In this document: positions 56,351 through 64,000 of the stretch, piece by piece
Layout of the letters: each line of letters starts with the position of its first letter
Position numbering within the stretch: the first letter of the stretch is position 1
Source: Primulina eburnea
Taxonomy: Eukaryota; Streptophyta; Magnoliopsida; Lamiales; Gesneriaceae
Reading direction: 5' to 3'
DNA: 64,000 bases
Assembly: GCF_022965805.1 (NCBI RefSeq)
Contig: NW_027331379.1
Coordinates: 124,001 to 188,000 of the forward strand
Made by a program: the position numbers and the translations under genes
Notes under the pieces: model-generated
Told to the model about the DNA's origin: nothing
The model's database searches: none
Seen by the model: the letters and a program-made list of their open reading frames with translations, nothing else

Positions 56351-57230
56351 ATGTCTTCAATTCGCAATCCGCTTTCTGCCATACTCAAAAAACATGTGTT
56401 AACCGGACCTAACTATCTCACTTGGCTAAGAAATCTAAAAATCGTCCTCAACTCGGAAAGGATTGCATATACACTGACTGAGTCGCCCCCTGCTGAGGCT
56501 CCGACTAGCTGCACTCCTAAGGAATTGCAGACCTACAAGGATTGGTGTGACCATGACTTGAAGGCTAGGTGTTATATGCAGGCTTCTATGAACGATGAGC
56601 TGCAGAGGCATTTTGAGGATGCAAAGAATGCTGCTGACATTCATATGCACCTCAAGGAGCTCTTTGGTGAGCAGACTCGGCCTCTGAGGCATGCTACAGT
56701 CAAGGAGCTCATCACTTTACGCATGCGAGATGGGGCTTCGGTCCATGAGCATGGCCTAAAGTTGATTGGGCTCGTGGACAAGCTCGTTGGCATGGATTTG
56801 ATGTTGCCTTCGGAGTTGACCACTGATGTGTTGCTGCTGTCGTTGCCTAGCTCATTGATCTTTTTGTGGTGAACTTCAATATGAACAAGCTTGAGCCGAG
56901 CCTTGAAGAGTTGGTGAACATGCTTGTGACTTTTGAGTCCACCATCAAGAAAGAGAAGCCGGTTTTTTTTGTGGGCTCTTCATCTGGCTCGAAGACCGGT
57001 CCACCTGGGAAGGGAAAGAAGTGTTCTTTCCAACGTCCCAAGAAGAGTGTGCCCTCGAAGAGGCAGACTCCGAGTCCCGTAGTGGCAGCCACACCAGTGA
57101 AGGCTGATAAGACTGTTGACATCTGTCACCACTGCAAGAAACCTGGACATTGGAGGCGTAACTGCAGGGAATATCTTGCCCAGAAGGGTTCTGGAAAGGG
57201 TATGTTCTATATTGAAGTAAACATTTCGAT
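56351..57230 (+). pseudogene. copia-4 gag
   Basis: The real start is the ATG at 56351 (MSSIRNPLSAILKKHVLTGP), inside a longer open frame from 56138. The capsid region reads NYLTWLRNLKIVLNSERIAY, TYKDWCDHDLKARCYMQASM and ATVKELITLRMRDGASVHEH. A one-base loss near 56852 shifts the frame; the other frame (from 56866) continues with MNKLEPSLEELVNMLVTFE and a Lys/Ser/Pro linker to the zinc knuckle CHHCKKPGHWRRNC (57124-57165). Gag would pack element RNA; here it is truncated by the shift. Confidence 0.9.
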
Positions 57231-58440
57231 TAACTCTACTTCTTGGTTATTGGATACCGGCTGTGGCTCACATCTCTGTAATGATTTGCAGGTGATGGGA
57301 AGAAGTAGGAGGCTCAGGGAAGGTGAGACCTTCTTGAGGATGGGCAATGGAGCAAGGGTTGCTGCCAAGGCCATTGGAGATGTTTGTTTACTTTTGAACA
57401 ATGATTTTAAGTTGTTACTGAGAGATGTTTTGTTTGTACCAGATTTGGGGAAAAACATTATTTCCATTTCTATGTTAGACAAAGATGGATTTTCTTGTTT
57501 ATTTAGCAAAGGTGTTTGCAATATTTACAAGAATGAATGTTTAATTGGTACTGGAGAACTTGAAAACGATCTCTACACCTTAAAATTGAAAGATATTCCA
57601 CTTAACAATGTCCAAACAATAACAACAACAAACAAGCGAAAACAAGATACTCTAAATTCGGCACAATTATGGCATGCTCGATTAGGACATATTTCCCTAA
57701 GAAGGATGAACAAGTTAGTGGGAGTAGGCATGTTTGATATGTCTGATATTAATGCTCTCACGACTTGTGAATCCTGTCTAAAAGGAAAGATGACCAAGAT
57801 TCCCTTTAAGGGCCATGTGGAGCTAGACAAAGGGTTATTGGATTTGATCTATACCGATGTGTGCGGTCCGCTTAGCATCACCACTAAGCATGGACATGCC
57901 TACTTCATCACCTTTACCGATGACTTTTCGAGGTATGGGTATGTGTATTTGATGAAATACAAATCTGAAGCCTTTGAAAGGTTAAAAGAATTCAGAAGTG
58001 AAGTAGAGAAGCAATTGGGACGAAGCATCAAGACACTTCGATCGGATCGAGGTGGTGAGTACTTGAGTGCCGAGTTCCAAGAGTATCTTAAGGAGAATGG
58101 GATTCTCTCGCAGTGGACTCTGCCCGCTACACCACAGTTGAATGGTGTTTCGGAGCGTCGTAACCAGACTTTGATGGACATGGTTCGGTCTATGATGGGG
58201 TTCACGGAGTTGCCGCCATCTTTTTGGGGATATGCGCTTGAGACAGCGGCAATGTTGTTGAACAATTTCCATACAAAGGCAGTTGACAAGACACCATATG
58301 AGATATGGATGGGTAAGCCACCCAAGTATTCTTATCTTAGAATATGGGGGTGCCCTGCTTCTGTGAAGCAGGCAGTGGGAGATAAATTGGATAGTCGATC
58401 CATTTTATGCTACTTTGTGGGATATCCAAGAAATCCGTTG
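57231..58440 (+). pseudogene. copia-4 protease and integrase
   Basis: One frame (56866-58539, 557 codons) covers the gag end, protease and integrase. Residues: protease LLDTGCGSHLC with DTG at 130-132; GAG-pre-integrase AQLWHARLGHISLRRMNKLV near 266, with CESCLKGK; integrase Asp331 (IYTDVCGPL), Asp394 (RSDRGGEY) and Glu430 (NGVSERRNQ), spacing DD35E. A frameshift near 58430 cuts the C-terminus: GISKKSVGYYFYHPQETKVF is in another frame. Confidence 0.93.
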
Positions 58441-58787
58441 GATATTATTTCTATCATCCCCAAGAAACAAAGGTATTTGTTTCTAGGAATGCAACCTTTT
58501 TGGAAAGAGAATTTCTATTGGACAGAAAAGGCGAGATGATAGAACTCGAAGAGGTTCGAGAGACACCCACAGTTGTAGAACCCACACTCAATGAGCCAAG
58601 TGAGGAGATACAAGCTCTTAGAAGATCCGAGAGAGTCTTGAGACCACCTATGAGGTATGGTCTGCTTCTTGAAGAGGGCCATGATGAGCCTAACCTTGGA
58701 TGTGATCCAAGGACCTTCAAGGAAGCGTTATCTGATGCCGATTCATCCAAGTGGCTTGAATTCCATGCATTCGAACCAAGTGTGTAA
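58407..58787 (+). pseudogene. copia-4 integrase C-terminus and RT linker
   Basis: Second frame of the polyprotein: YYFYHPQETKVFVSRNATF (copia GYS/KAYRVY-type box), EREFLLDRKGE, an acidic linker, RRSERVLRPPMRYGLLLEE and FKEALSDADSSKWLE, the start of RT. A deletion near 58763 removes a few residues and shifts the frame, which then meets TAA at 58785. Confidence 0.88.
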
Positions 58788-59559
58788 TCTCGTGGATCCA
58801 CCTGAGGGAATTGTTCCCATAGGGTGTAAATGGATTTACAAGAGGAAACTTGGGGCGGATGGGAAGGTATTGACCTTCAAGGCGCGATTGGTGGCAAAAG
58901 GATATACTCAAAGACAAGGAGTTGACTTTGAGGAAACCTTTTCTTCAGTTGCAATGTTCAAGTCCATAAGGATTTTGCTAGCCATAGCTGCATGGTATGA
59001 CTATGAGATATGGCAGATGGATGTTAAGACAGCCTTTCTTAATGGGGATATTAAGGAAGAAATTTACATGTCTCAACCCGAAGGGTTTACATCTATCGGA
59101 AGTGAGCATATGGTATGCAAACTTCAAAGATCTATATATGGTCTAAAGCAGGCATCTAGGAGTTGGAACCTCATATTCGATAGTACAATCAAAGAGTTTG
59201 GTTTTGCTAAGAATCCTGAGGAACCCTGTGTGTATAAGAAGGTCAGTGGGAGTGCTGTGACATTCCTGGTGTTGTATGTTGATGACATTCTACTCATTGG
59301 GAATGATGTAGGAATGTTGCAATCAACTAAGATATGGTTAGCAAGTAAGTTCTCGATGCAGGACTTGGGTGAAGCATCTTTTGTATTAGGAATACAGATC
59401 TATAGAGATAGATCAAAAAGATTGCTTGGTCTCACCCAGTCCACATACATTGATACCATCGTGAAGCGGTTCTCGATGGATGAGTCCAAGAGAGGACATC
59501 TACCAATGTGTCATGGCGTGTCCCTATCCAATTCGATGTCTCCCAAGACTGATGCATAG
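58770..59559 (+). pseudogene. copia-4 reverse transcriptase
   Basis: Third frame: NSMHSNQVCNLVDPPEGI, GCKWIYKRKLGADGKV, KARLVAKGYTQRQGVDFEET, WQMDVKTAFLNGDIKEEIYM, LQRSIYGLKQASRSWN and the catalytic LYVDDILLIGND (YVDD at 59275-59286). It then reads FSMQDLGEASFVLGIQIYRD up to PKTDA and a TAG (59559). All RT blocks are present and unbroken within this frame. The open frame starts upstream at 58657 in shadow sequence; the true join is near 58770. Confidence 0.92.
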
Positions 59560-60260
59560 ATAGTGGCGATGACACGCATTCCGTATGCTTCGGTTATTGG
59601 TAGTATCATGTATGTGATGATATCTACACGTCCTAACGTGGCTTTTGCACTAAGTGTAGTGAGTAGATATCAATCTAACCCTGGTCTCCACACTGGAAAG
59701 CTGTGAAAGATATCCTCAAGTATTTGAGAAGGACCAATAAGTTGTTCTTGGTCTATGGGGGTGGAGAACTTAAATTGGAAGGCTATACCGACTCTAGCTT
59801 CCAAAGCGATATCGATAACTCGAAGTCAACCTCTAGATTCGTATTCATGCTCAATGATGGTGCTGTCTCTTGGAAGAGTTCCAAGCAAGACAACACTGCG
59901 GATTCCACCACTGAGGCCGAATACATTGCTGCATCGGCTGCAGCAAAGGAGGCTGTTTGGATTAGGAATTTCGTCCAAGAGTTGGGCGTCGTTCCTAATG
60001 GAGTTGCTCCTATCCCGGTGATGTGTGACAACACGGGAGCCATAGCTCAGGCGAAGGAGCCAAGTTCTCATCAGAAGTCCAAACATATACTGAGAAAGTA
60101 CCACATCCTCCTAGAGATCGTGGAAAGAGGAGATGTCACGATTGACAAAGTCGGCTCCGCAGATAATGTTGCTGATCCGCTAACTAAGCCTTTACCTGGA
60201 CCATTATTCGAGAAGCATCTCGAATCGATGGGTTTAAAGCATATGGGTAGTTGGCTCTAG
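59560..60260 (+). pseudogene. copia-4 RT connection and RNase H
   Basis: After the TAG, IPYASVIGSIMYVMISTRPN continues, and a frameshift near 59690 leads to the frame 59703-60260: KDILKYLRRTNKLFLVYGG, GYTDSSFQSDIDNSKSTS (Asp), STTEAEYIAASAAAKEA (Glu), PVMCDNTGAIAQA (Asp), KHILRKYHILLEIVERGDV and DNVADPLTKPLPG. It stops at 60260, just before the purine tract. Confidence 0.92.
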
Positions 60261-60261
60261 T

Positions 60262-60274
60262 GCAAGTGGGAGAT
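60262..60274 (+). other. Polypurine tract of copia-4
   Basis: GCAAGTGGGAGAT precedes the TGTTAG of the 3' LTR, the usual position of the plus-strand primer in Ty1/copia. Confidence 0.85.
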
Positions 60275-62332
60275 TGTTAGAGTAGGTGCACGTCGAGCCA
60301 AGTGTTGGCCGAGTGTTCACAATGAAACTCTATGTATGAATGATCTTTATTTTAATAATATTTGAATTTATTGTTTTGGCACTTCTTTATCTGTATACCC
60401 ATGCTAGTTGCATAGATAAAGCCCTTGAATATACAAATAGTAGAAAGAATATGAGATGCTCATATGATGAGTATCATGAAACTCATATTTGTAATACTGT
60501 ATATTCTAAACGGTTCCTAGTCGATTCAGCCGCCACTAAGAAGGATATAGGCCGCTAGAGCTCGAGACTAGTATCTGCCATGTGAGTACCATGTTTCATT
60601 GGTAGGGGACATTGTGATGTCCGAGCATGCAGATAGGTGCTCCTGGTAGAGTGCACTGAACAACCCTGTATAAAGGACTTTCCAAGTGGTTCTCACTTAT
60701 CGAGTGGAAACGTCCTAGTTTATGGTTGTACACCATTAGTCCTTATGACCCGGGACAACATTGAAACTCTATATGCTAGCGTTTCACTTTGACTTGTTTA
60801 CCGACTCTCATGGGGTCATCATGTGGCAAGGTTGGGTGTTATGTTGAAACATATAGGAGTCGATGCATTGTAGTCGGGGATTCACCGCTTACCTACGGGT
60901 ATGGATATCCTATGTGTATTCATGTATATGTAGTTTGAAATCTCTGATCAGAGTATGGTGGTAATTATGAAAGGGGTTTCATAGATTACACCATCGATGC
61001 AACTATAACATGACACATAGTATCGATTCATTGACAACCCTCGATAAACCAATGGTTGTCGAATCGATCGGGATATATGAGTTGAAGGGACCGTACTGTA
61101 CGCTAACCATAATTGAATGGTTCTTGTAGGCACTATCATTTGATACCTAGGGAATCATGTAAGCGATGCTGCTAGGCGTTTAATATGATTGGTTGGGTAC
61201 TATCAGACTTGAGTTCTGACGTTCTTGTTATCAAGGAGTTGATAAGTAAGAATGGAGCAATCGGGGTATGCTCATATAAGGACATGTTTAGTCCAAATCA
61301 CATGGAGATGTGAACCCACGGCTAGTTGTATCAGTGAACCATTGAGGGCCACACAAGTACTTGCTTTCTAGATCTCGTTGAGAAGTAAAATAGTTCATTG
61401 TGTTGAACGACTTATAAATGAGTTTATAAGTGTAAGAAAAAATAGAAGTATGACTTCTATGAGAGCAATGTAAATTTTAATTTATGAATGTGTTCCTAAA
61501 TTAAAAGTTGGCCAAGTGAATAATGTATTTGAAAATTGTGATTTTCATAAACATTATTATGGACTAAATTAAATTAATTCAAGTGTTGAATTAATTAAAC
61601 ACTAGTGGACCTAGTAGAGTCCAAATTATTAAATTAATTCAAGTGTTGAATTAATTAAATTATATTGAGTCTTGTAGAGATCAATTTAAATAAATTATTT
61701 AACTAGTGGAATTGAGTAAATTCAAGTAATGTTTAATTAGTCTCAAATGTGTTTGAGATAATTAAATTTAGTCCATGGTTTTTTAATTTGTTAAAAAACC
61801 ATATAATATATTTGCATGCATGGGAGTTGAAAGGTTGGGGAGACAACTTTTTCAATCTCCAAGACTTGGGATGCGAGTAGTGTTTAATTTTTTCACACTA
61901 CCAATGCAAGTCATCTTTTCCCTCAATAAACCATGCCATGGCCAAAATCTTGGGATATCATCCTCCAAGTTTTTTCTCTCTTTTCTTCTTCAAGTGTTGA
62001 GGAAGAAAATAATCTTCTCCTTGAAAAATCCTCTTGATTTTCTAGTGCAAATCAAGAGGGGATTTACCTAGCAAGTGGTGGGCCTAATTTTTGAAGGAAG
62101 GAGAGCTTGTAGACTTGTCATCCATTCAAGAGCTTTGTTGTTTAACAACAAAGTTGGAGCCACAATCAATCTTTTAAAGATTGATAGGTATATCTCTCAA
62201 ACACCCTATGAATGTCATTTTGTGTTTTTATTGTATTTGTTGCACAAAAGGGGTGGCCGAAAATTCCTTGAAAAAAATTCGATTTTTGAACTTCCGTTGT
62301 GCTTCCGGTCACCGTAACCGATCTCCTTATCA
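60275..62332 (+). mobile_element. 3' LTR of copia-4
   Basis: 2058 bp, about 2% different by eye from the 5' LTR, one indel (GAGTAAATTC versus GAGTAATTC). Ends CTTATCA, then target copy ACCTA. Confidence 0.93.
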
Positions 62333-62337
62333 ACCTA

Positions 62338-62836
62338 TACATCAAGCGCCGCAACCCCCTTCTCCACTACCACTGACAAAAAACGCCATCATTCACATAT
62401 TTTACTCTCAAAACTCTACAATACATCGTACTATCCACACTAAACACCTTCAAGTCTATTCCACCTTCATCTCTTGCAAGGCACCTCATGCTTAAGAATT
62501 TCAACGAAAGTTCTTCAACAAGTCGACCCTGAACGAAGTGCAATAAAATTTCTGCCCTCTACAATAAGGTATTTGTTATTTGTTTCACGATTCTTGATTT
62601 CCATGCTTGGGATTTAGTGGAATTAAATTCTTGGGTTGCGCACACAAGGTGTTTGATAAATTTTCTAAGTGAATTCATTCTCGAGTATAATTGGATTTGA
62701 GACATTGCTTGTTACAACGGAACTAGTGCTCGAAAGGGTTTTTTGATATTGATAGTTATATTGTTGGAATTGTCATTGTTTGATTTGTTGTTGTTGGGAC
62801 AAGTGTTATTAATTGGAGTTGTTATTCAAGCGCATC
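62338..62836 (+). other. Athila-2 spacer before the env-like ORF
   Basis: Starts with the last GC word (AAGCGCCGCAAC), then a CA/CT-rich stretch (CTCTCAAAACTCTACAATAC), ACAATAAG|GTATTT near 62570, which looks like a splice donor, and an AT-rich stretch to the ATG. No gene is seen. Confidence 0.5.
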
Positions 62837-64000
62837 ATGCCGCCAAAGAAGATAAGTAAGAATCATGTTGAATCTGGGGATGGTAAGTCATCTGCTGCTG
62901 ATTTTGATAAACGAAGGTTTTGAGATGTTGTTGCCAATAAAAATTATGGAAAACTGCTAGAGAAAAATATGCAGTGGGGAAGGGGTATGGATCAGAGCCA
63001 CCAAGACTATAATGCATTGGTTCGTGCTCGGGGGATGCATTGGGATGAATTTTCGAAACCCCTTGACGATGCAGTGATATCCCTTGTTAGGGAATGTTAT
63101 GCTAATTTAAATGTTAGGCATGAAGATTATCACGTGAAGCTAATGGAGAGGATGGTTGCCTTCAACAGCGAGATGATCAACTCGTTGTACTCGATGCCCA
63201 ACTACGATACTGACAAGTACACGATGCTTATGACAGAGGCATACCCCTATGAGGCGATCATCATCACACTTTTGTGAGCCGGGCACAGTTTGGAAGTTAA
63301 ATAATCAACAAGCCCCGATCACCTTTCCAGCTACATCCTTGAAGAGGGATGCATATAATTGGTATCATTTTGTAGCCTCGCGGTTGATGCCATCTGGGCA
63401 TGTGTTGGATGTGAAGAAGACAAAGGCAGCTTTGGTTTACTGTATGATCACTGGTCGCACTGTGGATGCCGATCGGGTGATCATGACTTCGATCTTGCAG
63501 GCTGCTCGGGGCACCTTCACAATTAGCATGCCTCACTCGTCGACCATCACGGATCTCTGTCACATAGCAGGGGTTACATGTGATGTAGTGAGGTATTTTC
63601 GCAGACGAAATGAGATATCTCACTGGTTGAGCCCCTCCCGAGGGATAAGAGACGGAGACAAATTATTAGTAGTCCGGGAGAGGCTTCAGGGAGTAGAGCA
63701 CATCCATAGCCCGCCCCACAGGAATAACACGCATGACAGACAGGGACTGGCAGAAGATAGACTGCCCACGAGCGTCTCGATGAATTAGAGCGTATGATGG
63801 AGATAGTGGCAGATCACACACGAGCACATGGATTACATGCACGATTTTACTCGTGTGCTTGCACAGCGCATCCCTGCGATCGGTCCATCTTATGAGCCAT
63901 TCCCACCCCCGCCAGCATTTTCACACAGACCTATTGAGGGTGATGCCGAGTATGATGATGAGGAGGAGGAGGTTGAACTGTCAGGCGAGGATAGTGAGTC
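62837..64000 (+). pseudogene. Env-like ORF of Athila-2 (putative plant transposon protein), runs off the window
   Basis: Starts MPPKKISKNHVESGDGKSS at 62837. A TGA near 62921 interrupts; MQWGRGMDQSHQDYNALVRA resumes in frame 62969-63277. After a frameshift near 63270 the frame 63249-63788 carries TFPATSLKRDAYNWYHFVAS, LMPSGHVLDVKKTKAALVYC, MITGRTVDADRVIMTSILQ and ITDLCHIAGVT. A last segment (about 63825-64000) ends in Pro-rich and acidic sequence, YDDEEEEVELSGEDSE. The pattern is that of the plant transposon protein domain of Athila env-like ORFs. No signal peptide or clear membrane segment is seen in this part. Function is unknown. Confidence 0.75.

Larger units (their letters stand above)
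52487..62332 (+). mobile_element. copia-4: near-complete Ty1/copia element (9.85 kb)
   Basis: LTRs 52487-54543 and 60275-62332, both TGTTA...CTTATCA, differ at roughly 35-40 of 2057 positions by eye. The target duplication ACCTA is perfect (52482-52486 and 62333-62337). iMet-type primer site, a 1.8-kb leader, gag, protease, integrase, RT, RNase H and a purine tract are all present and in order, but the coding frame is broken at least five times. It is the youngest-looking insertion in the window. Confidence 0.95.
48821..64000 (+). mobile_element. Athila-2: pol-less Athila element, 3' end off-window
   Basis: 5' LTR, tRNA-Asp-type primer site, gag, protease, then directly the landmark that in Athila-1 follows integrase (GCGCTTATTGGGAGGTAATC, 51980-51999), a GC-rich array with a TATA box, and an env-like ORF running off the window. 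No RT, RNase H or integrase motif lies between. Copia-4 (52487-62332) is inserted in the spacer. Confidence 0.75.

Noticed and set aside
57124..57165. Zinc knuckle as a possible host RNA-binding gene
   Set aside because: It is in frame with copia gag, protease and integrase.

Overview
This window is plant nuclear DNA made almost wholly of nested LTR retrotransposons. I find no host protein gene, tRNA, rRNA or CRISPR array. The mix of Tekay-type chromodomain Ty3/gypsy elements, Athila elements with a tRNA-Asp-type primer site, SIRE-like Ty1/copia with env-like remnants, and a CACTA DNA transposon points to a flowering plant, probably a eudicot. It looks like pericentromeric or other gene-poor heterochromatin. 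I cannot name the species from the sequence.

Layout, left half. The lowest visible layer is a gypsy LTR fragment (42796-43940) that received Athila element 1, of which 14977-42795 is in the window. Near its start the Athila 5' LTR was hit by a minus-strand SIRE-like copia (copia-1, ending at 14976; its 3' end is off-window). Copia-1 carries a solo Tekay LTR (7703-9407, TSD CAATT) and abuts a Tekay remnant, gypsy-1 (1-5781). Athila-1 gag carries a solo LTR (16404-18347, TSD CGTAG/CATAG). The catalytic motif of Athila-1 reverse transcriptase is split by a chromodomain element, gypsy-2 (21491-37496, TSD GGATG/AGATG). The 5' LTR of gypsy-2 carries a non-coding minus-strand element with 3-kb LTRs, a LARD (22626-31345, TSD ATATC).

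Layout, right half. An LTR (43941-~45917) is followed by a copia gag scrap containing a CACTA element (46129-47500, TSD ACA) and by a minus-strand copia LTR. Then comes Athila-2 (about 48821 to the window end), which keeps gag, protease and an env-like ORF but has no RT or integrase. It is interrupted by an almost complete copia, copia-4 (52487-62332, TSD ACCTA), whose LTRs differ by about 2% by eye.

No element has an intact polyprotein. The most interesting points are these: (1) an antisense ORF with its own TATA box in copia-1; (2) a short hairpin followed by CAG|GT, 270-350 bp from the 3' end of every Tekay-type LTR, even between unrelated LTRs; (3) family-specific arrays of GC-rich palindromic words just upstream of the core promoter in several unrelated LTRs; (4) saturation of the copia-1 family with the word TCAGTT/AACTGA; (5) an Athila derivative without pol but with env-like sequence; (6) a similar env-like domain in both a copia and an Athila element. 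Coordinates of exact LTR ends and TSDs were read base by base. Divergences and truncated boundaries are estimates by eye.
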